Source: Aequorivita echinoideorum (GTDB lineage Bacteria; Bacteroidota; Bacteroidia; Flavobacteriales; Flavobacteriaceae). Taken from it: 64,000 bases of DNA. This document shows positions 43,264-52,893 of the stretch, in pieces. Under the pieces are notes generated by a model that searched no databases, had not been told where the DNA came from, and saw nothing but the letters and a program-made list of their open reading frames with translations. The translations under genes and the position numbers were made by a program. Each line of letters opens with the position of its first letter. Position 1 is the stretch's first letter. The stretch is taken from assembly GCF_018476645.1 (NCBI RefSeq), contig NZ_JAHCTB010000001.1:558001-622000 (forward strand), read 5' to 3'.

Positions 43264-43800
43264 ATGAAAACATTCATTTTAATACTTGCAATAAGCCTTT
43301 TGGTCACAGGTTGTCAAAAAGACGGTAGCCCTTCAAATGGAGTACCCGTTACATATGATTTAAATTTTGAACTTTTAAAAATGGACGGAAGTGTTTATGA
43401 AGATGGGGAGGTCGAAATATCAAATAATCCTTTTGGAATGAGCGCAATAGGAAATAATCAATTTATATGGGAGGATATGGGAAAACTTGCCTTGGAATCG
43501 CAAACTGGCAACGGGGTTTTATTTGGTATAAAATGTGGTGGCACCGCTTCTTGCGACTCAGATTATCTGCCATTGGAGTTTGCGTCCGGTGCGGAAGGGC
43601 GGGATATTGACGAAAATGAAACTTGGGTAAAAGATAAATATTGGTTATTGCGGTACCCAAATGAGGATATAGATACGCTAAAAATCCACGATGTGCGAAC
43701 CAAAAGCCCTGATAGCAGAACATTTACATTTTATATAAATGAACAGCAATTTAATGTTATAGAAGGATTAAGCCAATATTACATAACCATTCAAAAATAA
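43264..43800 (+). CDS. Hypothetical lipoprotein
   Basis: 178 residues. The signal ends in a lipobox, LLVTGC (Cys17), followed by a short polar linker KDGSPSNG. The mature part is beta-rich and acidic, with two Cys in FGIKCGGTASCDSD. No family is recognised. It lies 7 nt after the disrupted metalloprotease, so it was probably in the same operon, and may be an associated surface lipoprotein or inhibitor; that is only inference. Confidence 0.82.
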   Translation: MKTFILILAISLLVTGCQKDGSPSNGVPVTYDLNFELLKMDGSVYEDGEVEISNNPFGMSAIGNNQFIWEDMGKLALESQTGNGVLFGIKCGGTASCDSDYLPLEFASGAEGRDIDENETWVKDKYWLLRYPNEDIDTLKIHDVRTKSPDSRTFTFYINEQQFNVIEGLSQYYITIQK

Positions 43801-43826
43801 TTTTTGAATTTAAAAAATGCAATATC

Positions 43827-43858
43827 AAAACCTTTCAGCCGCAGTGTTGGGAGGTTTT
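43827..43858. terminator. Possible weak bidirectional terminator between convergent genes
   Basis: AAAACCT (43827-43833) and AGGTTTT (43852-43858) pair around an 18-nt loop. It lies between the convergent lipoprotein and dusB genes. The stem is short and the T-tract only four bases. Confidence 0.4.
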
Positions 43859-43867
43859 ATACATTAA

Positions 43868-44860
43868 TCAAGCAAACTCAAAATCCCCAAACACTTCCAA
43901 AACCTCATCAAAAGCATCAAAAACCGAGGCGGAATCATCACTGGTTACCATTTTCATTCGGTATTCCTTAAAGTTGGGTATTCCCTTAAAATAGTTGGTA
44001 TAATGGCGGCGGGTCTCAAAAACCCCCAACTGTTCCCCTTTCCAGTCAATTGCCATTTGCAAATGCCTTTTGGCAGCATAAACGCGTTCTGCCATTGTTG
44101 GCGGGGCAGCGTGCTCCCCAGTTTTAAAGTAATGTTTCACTTCCTTAAAAAACCATGGATATCCGATGCTCGCACGACCAATCATAGCTCCGTCCAGCCC
44201 ATATGTATCACGCATTTCCATTGCTTTTTCGGGCGTATCCACATCACCATTGCCAAAGATTGGAATGTGCATTCGTGGGTTGTTTTTTACTTCAGCAATA
44301 GGCTTCCAATCCGCTTCACCTTTATACATTTGCGCGCGCGTACGGCCGTGGATGGAAAGGGCTTGGCAGCCTACATCCTGTAAACGCTCAGCAACTTCAA
44401 CAATTTTTATGGAATCATGGTCCCAGCCCAAACGTGTTTTTACGGTAATAGGAAGTTTGGTGTGCTTTACCATTGCCTCGGTTAGGCTTACCATTAGGTC
44501 AATATCTTTCAGAATTCCCGCGCCGGCTCCTTTTGAAACCACTTTTTTCACGGGACAGCCAAAGTTGATGTCGATCATATCTGGGCCGCTGGCTTCCACT
44601 ATTTCCACACTTTTGAGCATGGAATCCAGCACGGCACCAAAAATCTGGATTCCCACGGGACGTTCCTTTTCGTAGATGTCCAGTTTCATCACGCTTTTTG
44701 CGGCGTCGCGAATAAGCCCTTCAGAAGAAATAAATTCAGTAAAGACCACATCGGCACCCTGTTCCTTACACAGCGCGCGGAACGGTGGGTCACTCACATC
44801 TTCCATGGGCGCTAAAAGCAACGGAAAATCGGGCAATTGTATATCTGCTATTTTTGGCAA
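43868..44860 (-). CDS. dusB: tRNA-dihydrouridine synthase
   Basis: 330 residues from the TTG at 44860, or 338 from another TTG at 44884, which overlaps a -7 element and is less likely. It is an FMN-dependent enzyme reducing uridines in the tRNA D-loop. Typical motifs are LLLAPMEDVSDPPFRALC at the start, DINFGCPVKKVVSKGAGAG with the catalytic Cys, KTRLGWDHDS, SIHGRTRAQMYKG, and IGRASIGYPWFF. The B-type name is by general resemblance; Dus subtype is not certain. Confidence 0.92.
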   Translation of the reverse strand: MPKIADIQLPDFPLLLAPMEDVSDPPFRALCKEQGADVVFTEFISSEGLIRDAAKSVMKLDIYEKERPVGIQIFGAVLDSMLKSVEIVEASGPDMIDINFGCPVKKVVSKGAGAGILKDIDLMVSLTEAMVKHTKLPITVKTRLGWDHDSIKIVEVAERLQDVGCQALSIHGRTRAQMYKGEADWKPIAEVKNNPRMHIPIFGNGDVDTPEKAMEMRDTYGLDGAMIGRASIGYPWFFKEVKHYFKTGEHAAPPTMAERVYAAKRHLQMAIDWKGEQLGVFETRRHYTNYFKGIPNFKEYRMKMVTSDDSASVFDAFDEVLEVFGDFEFA

Positions 44861-44881
44861 TTCCTTTTTATTTTTGAAATG

Positions 44882-44889
44882 CAAAAGTA
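44882..44889 (-). promoter_or_regulatory. -7 promoter element of dusB
   Basis: The minus strand reads TACTTTTG, an exact match to TAnnTTTG. It favours the TTG start at 44860 over that at 44884. Confidence 0.5.
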
Positions 44890-44922
44890 GTAAATATCAA
44901 TAATATATGGATTTCTTGAAAA

Positions 44923-47340
44923 TTAATTGCCCTGAAGTCTGTTTCCTTCATCCGTTTGGATTTGCTTGTTGTTATCGCGAAGTCGGGCATTTCCAAAATT
45001 ATATCTGAATCCAATCCTGAAAAGTCTATTTTCGGCATCAACTAAAAAGCGATTGTCCTGATTGTAATATTGCGCTACTGAGGCCACATCATCCAGCGTA
45101 TTAAAAATATCATCCACACCCACGGTCAAACTTGCGCGCTTGTCCCAAAATTCTTTTCTGAAAGAAATGTTTATGGAACTTTGGTTTTTAAAATATCTGT
45201 TCCCGGTTACGAAATTTGAAATATACATACCTGAAAGATCAGCAGTAAATGAGCGGTCTTTTGAAAGCGCAAAATTGCTCGCCATTTGTAAGTACTGCCC
45301 AAACGTATCATTTTTATAACTTTCTTGGGAGCTTTCCAAGGCACTAAATTCATTTGCCAAGTAATAGGTGGAAGTTGCTATTTGAAACCACCACCATTTG
45401 TAGAGAGAATCGTAAAAAAGTATGTCGAAACTATATTGATATTCTTTAATCAAATTGGCATCAACGGTGCGCAAAATACTATTTTCATTATCCTGAAAAG
45501 TTAAAAGTCCGAGCGCATTGTCTATATTTTCATAGTAAAGGCTGAAAAACCATTTGCTTTTATAGTCGTAGCTCAGCGTAATTCTGTCAGTTATTGCTGG
45601 CTGTAGATTAGGGTTTCCACCAAAAAAATTATTTTCTGTGATAAAATATCGAAACGGATTCAAACTTTGGTAACGCGGGCGCGTTATGCTACGATTGTAA
45701 CTCAAGCCAAGTCCATTATTTTCATTAAAATTATGATAAATAGATGCAGATGGAAAAAGCCAAAAATATTGCTGTGTATTTACTTCACCCAAAACACGCG
45801 AAAAGGCATCAATATCTGTATACTCCCCGCGAAGTCCCGCGATTACTGTCCATTTTTCCCACTCCTTTTCATAATTTATATACTCTGCATAGACGTTTTC
45901 TTTGTAATTAAAATCGTCTGAAAGTAAATTATTGAATGAAGTCACGTTACTGTCTACATCAAAAAAATCGAGTTTGCTGTCGGTATCAATATTGCTGAAT
46001 TTCAATCCTGACTCAAGCGTTCCGCCCCAAAGTGGTACTGAAATATCTGCTTGGCTAGTAAAGATATTGCTCTGTTGATGAGATTCAGTGTAAAAACTAT
46101 TGTTTCGCAAAAATGTATTATCCGGTAAAAAATAATCTGTGATAACATTCTGGTTTTGATTGTGATTGTAATAAATATAATTCGCAGCAGCGGTAAATTG
46201 TGCGCCTTCATTTCCCAATTGCCTTGTATAATCTAAATTAAAAGTTAGATTTTCCTTATTGAAAATAACATCGCTCAACGTTGTAAACACCGAATCCAGC
46301 TGGCGTTGCGGATTGTAAATGGAAGCAAAACCAGTATTGTCGAAAGTAACTTCAGGGGAAATAGAAATATTTGAAGTAAAACTCAGCGAATTTTTTTCAT
46401 CCAGCGTAAAATCCATAACCACATTTGCATTATGGTTTTCAGAATTTGTGGTACGGTTAAAATCTGTTTCCCAAATGGATTTTGTTGAAACCTCATCAAC
46501 TTCAAAAAATCGGATATAATTGAAATCAGATTTATATTCCTTTTTTGTGTTATAATTATAGCTTCCGTAGAGATTCAGCCAATTGTTTTTATAGAAATGT
46601 GAGGTCCCAAAATTATATTTTGGATAAACTCCCTGCGTAAAAGTTGAATTTACCGAACCTTTATAGCCAATTGAAATCGCTTTAGAAGTCACAATATTGA
46701 GAACCGTTCCCGAATCCGCGTCAAATTTTGCAGATGGATTCGTAATCACTTCAATGGATTTAATATTGGCGGCATCGGTATTTTCCAAAAGGGAAACTAT
46801 TTCACTTTGCGATAAATACACGCGTTTTCCATTGATGTAAACCGTTGGTGATGAAAATTTAATTTGAATGCCTTCACCCACTACCACTATGCCGGGCGTT
46901 TTCTTCAACAAATCCATGGTATTGCCCACGGAAAGTGAAGTGTTTTCAACATTAAAGACCAGTTTTCCAACCGTTTTTTTTATGGTTGGCAATTTTGCGG
47001 TAACCACGGTCTCGTCGAGCGCTTGGGTGTTTTCTTTCAAAATTAAATCACCCAAATCCAAATTTCCTGCAACCACAATCGGCGCATTCAACGTATCAAA
47101 CCCCAGATAACTTATGGAATATTTGTAGTTTCCGCTAGGGACTTTTTCTATTGAGAATGTACCATCATCAGCGGTGGAAACCCCCTTTAAAGGAGTTTCG
47201 GAATCTTCCTTATACAATAAAATATTTGCAAATGAAATAGGGTTACGGTTGGAATCCGTAATTCTCCCTCCAATGGTAAAATCTTGCGCTATACCCCAAG
47301 AAGCCTGGAGCGCAAAAAGAAAAAATAAAATTCCTTTCAT
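44923..47340 (-). CDS. Outer membrane beta-barrel receptor (TonB-dependent receptor-like)
   Basis: 805 residues from ATG 47340 (MKGILFFLFALQASWGIAQ), which gives a clean signal peptide; the upstream GTG at 47349 adds nothing. A carboxypeptidase-regulatory-like domain follows (about 20-105: FTIGGRITDSNRNPISFANI, VSTADDGTFSIEKVPSG). A plug-like domain (about 115-225) has KTPGIVVVGEGIQI and SIEVITNPSAKFDA. The remaining ~580 residues form a beta-barrel of the OMP_b-brl_3 kind. The ligand is unknown, and no SusD-like partner is adjacent. It probably imports or senses a peptide or siderophore-like molecule. Confidence 0.9.
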   Translation of the reverse strand: MKGILFFLFALQASWGIAQDFTIGGRITDSNRNPISFANILLYKEDSETPLKGVSTADDGTFSIEKVPSGNYKYSISYLGFDTLNAPIVVAGNLDLGDLILKENTQALDETVVTAKLPTIKKTVGKLVFNVENTSLSVGNTMDLLKKTPGIVVVGEGIQIKFSSPTVYINGKRVYLSQSEIVSLLENTDAANIKSIEVITNPSAKFDADSGTVLNIVTSKAISIGYKGSVNSTFTQGVYPKYNFGTSHFYKNNWLNLYGSYNYNTKKEYKSDFNYIRFFEVDEVSTKSIWETDFNRTTNSENHNANVVMDFTLDEKNSLSFTSNISISPEVTFDNTGFASIYNPQRQLDSVFTTLSDVIFNKENLTFNLDYTRQLGNEGAQFTAAANYIYYNHNQNQNVITDYFLPDNTFLRNNSFYTESHQQSNIFTSQADISVPLWGGTLESGLKFSNIDTDSKLDFFDVDSNVTSFNNLLSDDFNYKENVYAEYINYEKEWEKWTVIAGLRGEYTDIDAFSRVLGEVNTQQYFWLFPSASIYHNFNENNGLGLSYNRSITRPRYQSLNPFRYFITENNFFGGNPNLQPAITDRITLSYDYKSKWFFSLYYENIDNALGLLTFQDNENSILRTVDANLIKEYQYSFDILFYDSLYKWWWFQIATSTYYLANEFSALESSQESYKNDTFGQYLQMASNFALSKDRSFTADLSGMYISNFVTGNRYFKNQSSINISFRKEFWDKRASLTVGVDDIFNTLDDVASVAQYYNQDNRFLVDAENRLFRIGFRYNFGNARLRDNNKQIQTDEGNRLQGN

Positions 47341-47517
47341 AGACAACACGACGTATTAATGGCTAAGCCATGAACATATTATGGGGAGAAAATTTTGTAG
47401 TAATTGGTTTACAATCCCTACCTTACAAATATGTTAATAAAATTTTTATTAAAATCTTTCTTGCTCAAGTTTTTTGAACACTTTTTTTATTTGGTTTAAA
47501 AATCGTTGTTTTAAATC

Positions 47518-47525
47518 TATATTTG
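47518..47525 (+). promoter_or_regulatory. -7 promoter element of lepA
   Basis: TATATTTG matches TAnnTTTG exactly, and a TTTG lies 24 nt upstream (47490-47493). The upstream TTG start at 47523 falls inside it, so the real start is the ATG at 47553. Confidence 0.65.
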
Positions 47526-47535
47526 CAGCTTATAC

Positions 47536-47542
47536 AGAGGAG
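47536..47542 (+). promoter_or_regulatory. Shine-Dalgarno-like ribosome binding site of lepA
   Basis: AGAGGAG lies 10 nt before the ATG at 47553. Such purine-rich sites are uncommon in front of genes in this window. Confidence 0.6.
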
Positions 47543-47552
47543 AACGATATAT

Positions 47553-49349
47553 ATGAAGAATATTCGAAATTTTTGCATCATCGCGCACATTGATCATGGT
47601 AAGAGTACGCTGGCGGACAGACTTTTGGACGCCACAGGAACCGTTACCGATCGTGAAAAGCAGGACCAATTGCTTGATAGCATGGACCTGGAACGCGAGC
47701 GCGGCATTACCATAAAAAGCCACGCCATACAGATGGATTATGTGCACAATGGCGAAAAATATATATTGAATCTTATCGACACTCCCGGCCACGTAGACTT
47801 TTCATATGAAGTGTCACGCTCCATCGCTGCCTGTGAAGGGGCATTGTTGATTGTGGATGCTGCGCAAAGCATTCAAGCGCAGACCATTTCAAATTTGTAT
47901 TTGGCCCTTGAAAATGATTTGGAAATTATTCCCGTATTGAATAAAGTTGATCTTCCCTCCGCGAATCCCGAGGAAGTAACGGATGATATTGTGGATCTTT
48001 TGGGTTGCAAACCCGAAGAAGTAATTCCCGCTAGTGCCAAAACTGGCTTGGGAATAAACGAAATCTTGACGGCAATTATTGAAAGAATTCCGCCGCCAAA
48101 GGGAAATCCCGAAGAATCCTTACAGGCATTGATATTTGATTCTGTATTTAATCCCTTTAGAGGTGTTGAAACCTATTTCCGGGTTTTGAATGGGGAAATA
48201 AAAAAAGGACAACACATAAAATTCATGGCTACCGGGAAAAGTTATTATGCTGATGAAGTGGGAACCCTGAAATTGAAACAACAGCCCAAGGATGTTATAA
48301 AAACGGGAGATGTTGGATACTTAATTACCGGCATAAAAGAAGCAAAAGAAGTAAAAGTGGGAGATACCATTACAGATTCCAAAAACCCAACAGTCAATAT
48401 GATTGAAGGATTTGAGGATGTAAAACCAATGGTCTTTGCAGGAATTTATCCCGTGGATACTGAAGATTACGAAGAATTGAGAAACTCAATGGAGAAGCTT
48501 CAATTGAATGATGCTTCATTAGTTTTTGCTCCCGAGAGTTCTGCGGCACTGGGGTTTGGTTTCCGCTGTGGTTTTTTGGGAATGCTCCATTTGGAAATTA
48601 TTCAAGAAAGACTGGAACGTGAATTTGACATGACGGTCATCACAACCGTTCCTAACGTGTCGTATCACGCTTATACTAACAAAGAGCCGGAAGTTGCGGT
48701 TTTGGTTAACAACCCATCAGATCTTCCGGATCCATCAAAATTGAACCGCGTTGAAGAACCGTATATCAAGGCTACCATTATAACAAAGTCAGATTTTGTT
48801 GGTTCTGTGATGTCACTTTGTATTGAAAAAAGAGGTGAAATCACCAACCAAACTTATTTAACCACAGAGCGCGTGGAACTAACATTTGATATGCCTTTGG
48901 CAGAAATTGTATTCGATTTTTATGATCGATTGAAAACGGTTTCCAAGGGTTATGCTTCTTTCGATTACTCTCCAATTGGAATGCGCACCTCCCATCTTGT
49001 TAAAGTAGATGTATTATTGAACGGAAATACGGTTGATGCGCTTTCGGCATTATTGCACCGTGACAATGCCTACGATATTGGCAAAAAAATGTGTGAGAAA
49101 TTGAGAGAATTGATTCCGCGGCAACAGTTCGATATTCCTATCCAAGCAGCCATAGGCGCCAAGATTATCGCCCGCGAAACGGTGAAGGCCTTAAGAAAGG
49201 ATGTTACCGCAAAATGTTATGGTGGTGATATTTCGCGTAAGCGAAAACTTCTTGAGAAACAGAAAAAAGGTAAAAAACGAATGCGCCAGGTAGGTAATGT
49301 TGAAATTCCGCAGGAAGCGTTTATGGCCGTTTTAAAACTTAATGACTAA
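47553..49349 (+). CDS. lepA: Elongation factor 4 (LepA), back-translocating GTPase
   Basis: 598 residues from ATG 47553 ([19 protein letters not shown]), the normal length. GTPase motifs are G1 [10 protein letters not shown]2 in [11 protein letters not shown]3 DTPGHVDF and G4 NKVDLP. The C-terminal LepA-specific domain contains [15 protein letters not shown] and ends in the diagnostic [20 protein letters not shown] in pieces. It acts on stalled ribosomes. A strong terminator follows. Confidence 0.98.
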   Translation: MKNIRNFCIIAHIDHGKSTLADRLLDATGTVTDREKQDQLLDSMDLERERGITIKSHAIQMDYVHNGEKYILNLIDTPGHVDFSYEVSRSIAACEGALLIVDAAQSIQAQTISNLYLALENDLEIIPVLNKVDLPSANPEEVTDDIVDLLGCKPEEVIPASAKTGLGINEILTAIIERIPPPKGNPEESLQALIFDSVFNPFRGVETYFRVLNGEIKKGQHIKFMATGKSYYADEVGTLKLKQQPKDVIKTGDVGYLITGIKEAKEVKVGDTITDSKNPTVNMIEGFEDVKPMVFAGIYPVDTEDYEELRNSMEKLQLNDASLVFAPESSAALGFGFRCGFLGMLHLEIIQERLEREFDMTVITTVPNVSYHAYTNKEPEVAVLVNNPSDLPDPSKLNRVEEPYIKATIITKSDFVGSVMSLCIEKRGEITNQTYLTTERVELTFDMPLAEIVFDFYDRLKTVSKGYASFDYSPIGMRTSHLVKVDVLLNGNTVDALSALLHRDNAYDIGKKMCEKLRELIPRQQFDIPIQAAIGAKIIARETVKALRKDVTAKCYGGDISRKRKLLEKQKKGKKRMRQVGNVEIPQEAFMAVLKLND

Positions 49350-49357
49350 AAAGAAAA

Positions 49358-49383
49358 AAGCCCCGAAATATCGGGGCTTATTT
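49358..49383. terminator. Rho-independent terminator after lepA
   Basis: AAGCCCCGA (49358-49366) and TCGGGGCTT (49371-49379) form a perfect 9-bp stem around AATA. A/T tracts flank both sides, so it can also serve the convergent lipoprotein gene. Confidence 0.92.
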
Positions 49384-49391
49384 ATGAAATC

Positions 49392-49649
49392 TTAGTTGCA
49401 ATCCAAATCGTCAAGCTGTGCTTGTAATGTTGCTTCCTGCCCACCAGCACAGTCATTATCGATAAATGCTTGTAAAGAAGCTCTGAAAGCGTTGCAATTT
49501 TCAACAGAAGTATCATTGGTATATGCTTCAAAAGCTGCAAGATAATCTCTTGATAAATCTTCGCAACTTCTCCCGCTATCATCATCACTGCTGCAAGAGG
49601 TTGTAAATGCCAATCCAAGGATTAGGGCGCTAAAAAATAATTTTTTCAT
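49392..49649 (-). CDS. Small Cys-containing lipoprotein (1 of 2)
   Basis: 85 residues. Signal MKKLFFSALILGLAFTTSC has lipobox Cys19, then SSDDDSGRSCEDLSRDY. The mature part is short, helical and acidic, with three further Cys (in RSCED, VENCNAF, NDCAGG) plus one at the end (LDCN), suggesting two disulfides. It shares MKKLFF and DDxGRSC with the next gene upstream, suggesting a duplicated family. Function unknown. Confidence 0.8.
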   Translation of the reverse strand: MKKLFFSALILGLAFTTSCSSDDDSGRSCEDLSRDYLAAFEAYTNDTSVENCNAFRASLQAFIDNDCAGGQEATLQAQLDDLDCN

Positions 49650-49735
49650 TTTGTTGTTTTTTTACGTTGAGGCGCAAATATGAAAAAACATTATAATGTA
49701 GGCAATATTATTTTAAGAAAAATTTAAGAAAAGAT

Positions 49736-49954
49736 TCAGTTGTCACAAGAAACTCCAGTTTCAATAAGATTGTAAATGTATATATCATATTGAACACCAG
49801 TGTTTTCACCATTAACAGATGCGGTTCCATTAGATTCCTCGCAGAGTTCGAAATTTGCGGTGACTTCTGAAGAGCAGGTGGTACAGCTTCGGCCATCATC
49901 ATTGTTGCAGGATAGAATTAGACTTAAAACCGCAAAAAAGAAAAGTTTTTTCAT
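49736..49954 (-). CDS. Small Cys-containing lipoprotein (2 of 2)
   Basis: 72 residues. Signal MKKLFFFAVLSLILSC has lipobox Cys16, then NNDDGRSCTTCSSEV. Four further Cys lie in RSCTTC, FELCEES and VSCDN. The mature domain is beta-like (NFELCEESNGTASVNGEN, YDIYIYNL), unlike its neighbour beyond the shared N-terminal part. The two genes are 86 bp apart on the same strand. Function unknown. Confidence 0.75.
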   Translation of the reverse strand: MKKLFFFAVLSLILSCNNDDGRSCTTCSSEVTANFELCEESNGTASVNGENTGVQYDIYIYNLIETGVSCDN

Positions 49955-49987
49955 ATTGTAATCTTCTTCAGAAGAAACGTTTTCCCT

Positions 49988-51871
49988 TTAACTATTAGTA
50001 TCACCAGTCTGGGGATTTTCAGTTTCCTGAACTCGCGTAGCATCAATAAGGTCTTCAAAATCCATAGGTTTTCCCAAATAAATTAGTGCGCTTCCCTTAT
50101 CTACTTCGAGTTCGGTTGGTGAATTTAAAAGATCCAAAACTCCGTTTCCTTTCTTTAAAAATAACGGAATAGCCTCTTCATATTTGCCGATAACACGCAA
50201 TAAACTTACGAGTTTGCCTTTAGTATCCACGGGAATTTCCTGTATGCTCGGAAATTTTTTCGCTACTTCTGTGAATTTTGTAAAATCATGCGTATTGGAA
50301 AAAAGTTCCTTTGCAGAAAGATTTTCCCGGTCGTTTATTTCATCTGAAGTCATAAGCCTGAAAGTTCCGTTTTCCCCGAATATGTCGCCAAACATTTCAA
50401 TGGCCTGTTTGTTTATTTCATCATTGCCAGTCATGGCGAGCAAATAGCCAACATCATTCAATTCAATATTTGACGTTAGGTCATCCGCATAGATATTTGC
50501 ACTGAAAGCTTCAAGGCCCAGTTCTTTTGCCCTGTCAACATTCATTCTGTTGGAATCTATCAAAACTACGTGCCTGTTATTTTTTTCAAGATACGTTCCA
50601 ATTATACGTGAAACTTTTGATGCGCCCACGATAAGTATACCTTCAGATTTTTTTAGAAATACGCCTAGTAACGATGCCATATATCGTGCGGTTGTAGCAT
50701 TCAATAAAACAGTAACCAATACAACGGCAAATACGAGGGGTGTAATATATTCAGCTCCTGGCTCGCCTTTTAGCACTAGTTTTGTACCAAATAACGAAGC
50801 TATACCTGCAGCAACAATTCCTCGTGGGCCCACCCAGCTTATAAAAAACTTTTCATTGGTTTGCAGCGAAGATTTATAAGTGCTTAAAAATACCCCAACA
50901 GGCCTTAAAACGAAGATAATTATCGCCATAAGTATGGCTGTTTTCCAATTGTAAACCAGCAATAAATCTTCAACGCGAATATTTGCTGCCAGTAAAATGA
51001 ATAAAATTGAAATCAAAAGAACGCTCAGCGATTCCTTAAAATAGAGCAATTCCTTTAGGCTCGGCAAATCACTGTTTCCCAAAAACATTCCCATAACCAC
51101 TACAGACAATAAACCAGATTCGTGCGCAAATACGTCGCTTTCCACGAAAATAAGCAGCACTACCGAAAGTGAAACTACGTTCAAAAGATAATGGGGAATC
51201 AATTTCTTTTTGATGGCAAAATAAAGGGCATAACCCCCTGAAATACCAAAAGCAAAACCTATTAGTACAATTTTTCCGAATTCAATTAGTGCTTGTTTGG
51301 TATAACCGCTGTCGTCCTCAACGCTAATAAATTCAAAAACAAGAACCGCTACAAGCGCACCAATGGGGTCAATCAAAATTCCTTCCCATTTCAATACCGC
51401 CGAAACATCTTTTTTAAGCGGAATGTTTCTCAAAATGGGTGAGATAACCGTGGGCCCGGTTACTATAATTAGCGCGGCAAACAAAAAAGATATTTTCCAG
51501 CTGAGCCCAAAAACGTAATAGGCTGCAACTCCAGCGCCTATAAAGGTTATGGCCGAGCCCAGACTTATTAATTTTACAATTACGGAACCTACTTTTTTTA
51601 TTTCGCCCCTTCGCAATGTGAGGCCTCCTTCAAAAAGAATTATCCCAATGGCAAGTGATACAAAATAAAATAAATTTTCACCCGGAAATAGGCCTCTTTC
51701 ATCAGTGTAGATTGGCTGGATCCATTGGCTTCCATCTTCTGAAATTAGAGTGGAGATAGGGCCTACGAACAATCCAATTAAAATAAGAGGTAAAATTGCG
51801 GGAATCTTGAACTTCCAAGCGACCCATTGGGCCAATATTCCTAAAATAATAATTCCAGCAAGCTCAAGCAT
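49988..51871 (-). CDS. CPA1-type cation:proton antiporter with RCK/TrkA-N domain
   Basis: 627 residues. About 12 TM segments (residues 1-395) have the Na+/H+ antiporter fold: PLILIGLFVGPIS, LFEGGLTLRR, VTGPTVISPILRN, LIDPIGALVAV and WVGPRGIVAAGIASL. A cytosolic Rossmann-type TrkA-N domain follows (about 400-520, ILIVGASKVSRIIGTYLEK, VVLIDSNRMNVDRA). It is likely for Na+ or K+ export and pH balance. No partner gene is adjacent; it is divergent from the MBL gene. Confidence 0.92.
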   Translation of the reverse strand: MLELAGIIILGILAQWVAWKFKIPAILPLILIGLFVGPISTLISEDGSQWIQPIYTDERGLFPGENLFYFVSLAIGIILFEGGLTLRRGEIKKVGSVIVKLISLGSAITFIGAGVAAYYVFGLSWKISFLFAALIIVTGPTVISPILRNIPLKKDVSAVLKWEGILIDPIGALVAVLVFEFISVEDDSGYTKQALIEFGKIVLIGFAFGISGGYALYFAIKKKLIPHYLLNVVSLSVVLLIFVESDVFAHESGLLSVVVMGMFLGNSDLPSLKELLYFKESLSVLLISILFILLAANIRVEDLLLVYNWKTAILMAIIIFVLRPVGVFLSTYKSSLQTNEKFFISWVGPRGIVAAGIASLFGTKLVLKGEPGAEYITPLVFAVVLVTVLLNATTARYMASLLGVFLKKSEGILIVGASKVSRIIGTYLEKNNRHVVLIDSNRMNVDRAKELGLEAFSANIYADDLTSNIELNDVGYLLAMTGNDEINKQAIEMFGDIFGENGTFRLMTSDEINDRENLSAKELFSNTHDFTKFTEVAKKFPSIQEIPVDTKGKLVSLLRVIGKYEEAIPLFLKKGNGVLDLLNSPTELEVDKGSALIYLGKPMDFEDLIDATRVQETENPQTGDTNS

Positions 51872-52014
51872 TTGGTTAAGTTTTCCGCTAAATTAAACAT
51901 ATTCAATAGCCGTAAATTACTAAGAATTTGTTAAAAATACTATAATAAATGTTTTATCCCCGAAGTTGTCTGTAACGCTTTCGTTATTTTGCGGACTCAT
52001 TCTTCAAAATTTAT

Positions 52015-52872
52015 ATGAATTTATTCCCAATTGAAGCCGGTAATTTTAAATTAGATGGTGGTGCTATGTTTGGCGTGGTGCCAAAAACCTTGTGGAACAA
52101 AACCAACCCCGCGGACGGAAATAACATGATCGATATTGCCGCACGATGCCTTTTAATTGAAAATGGAGATCGGTTGACGTTGATTGACACTGGGATGGGC
52201 AACAAACAAAGCGAAAAATTTTTCAGCTATTATTACAAGTGGGGCGATTTCAATATCGATGAATCTTTAAAAAAGCACGGATTTCACAGGGATGATATTA
52301 CCGATGTTTTTATGACGCACCTCCATTTTGACCATTGTGGCGGGAGTGTTCAGTGGAATAAGGATAGAACTGGGTACGAGCCAGCCTTTAAAAATGCATA
52401 TTTCTGGACAAACAAAGATCACTGGAAATGGGCGACTGAACCAAACAGAAGGGAAAAAGCATCCTTTCTCGAAGAAAATTTGTTGCCAATGAAGGAAAGT
52501 GGGCAGCTCAAATTCATCCACGAACCTTCCTCAGATTTTTCTGAAGCTGAACAAATGGATTTTGGAATTCTGTTTGTAGATGGCCACACGGACAAACAAA
52601 TGATTCCGCATATAAAATATAAAGATAAAACATTGGTTTTTATGGCAGATTTGCTGCCGACAGCAGGCCATTTACCGCTTCCTTTCGTAATGGGTTATGA
52701 CACGCGCCCACTGCTTACACTTCCTGAAAAGGAAAAATTTTTGGACAAAGCAGCAGAAAATAATTATTACCTCTTTTTGGAACACGATGCCCACAATCCC
52801 ATAATTACTGTTAAAAATACTGAGAAAGGTGTTCGGTTAAACGAAACTTTTTCACTTACTGAATTTTTTTAA
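52015..52872 (+). CDS. MBL-fold metallo-hydrolase
   Basis: 285 residues with the metallo-beta-lactamase fold. Metal-binding residues lie in FMTHLHFDHCGG (the HxHxDH motif), in VDGHTDKQMIPH, and in FLEHDAHNP. No signal peptide is seen, so it is cytosolic. The substrate is not predictable; related proteins are lactonases, glyoxalase II-like or phosphodiesterases. The S8 peptidase gene starts 21 nt after it, so the two may be co-transcribed. Confidence 0.9.
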   Translation: MNLFPIEAGNFKLDGGAMFGVVPKTLWNKTNPADGNNMIDIAARCLLIENGDRLTLIDTGMGNKQSEKFFSYYYKWGDFNIDESLKKHGFHRDDITDVFMTHLHFDHCGGSVQWNKDRTGYEPAFKNAYFWTNKDHWKWATEPNRREKASFLEENLLPMKESGQLKFIHEPSSDFSEAEQMDFGILFVDGHTDKQMIPHIKYKDKTLVFMADLLPTAGHLPLPFVMGYDTRPLLTLPEKEKFLDKAAENNYYLFLEHDAHNPIITVKNTEKGVRLNETFSLTEFF

Positions 52873-52893
52873 TTAAACACATATTGTATAAAA

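Noticed and set aside
41293-43800. Insertion element as cause of the broken metalloprotease
   Set aside because: No terminal inverted repeats, target duplication or transposase are present; the lesions are a single-base frame change and a single stop codon.
44003-44903. Plus-strand frames (126-169 codons) opposite dusB
   Set aside because: The minus-strand dusB carries all family motifs; the plus-strand products show none.
47361-47373. Inverted repeat ATGGCT-A-AGCCAT upstream of the beta-barrel receptor
   Set aside because: Six-base arms with a one-base spacer are short enough to arise by chance and no regulatory context supports it.
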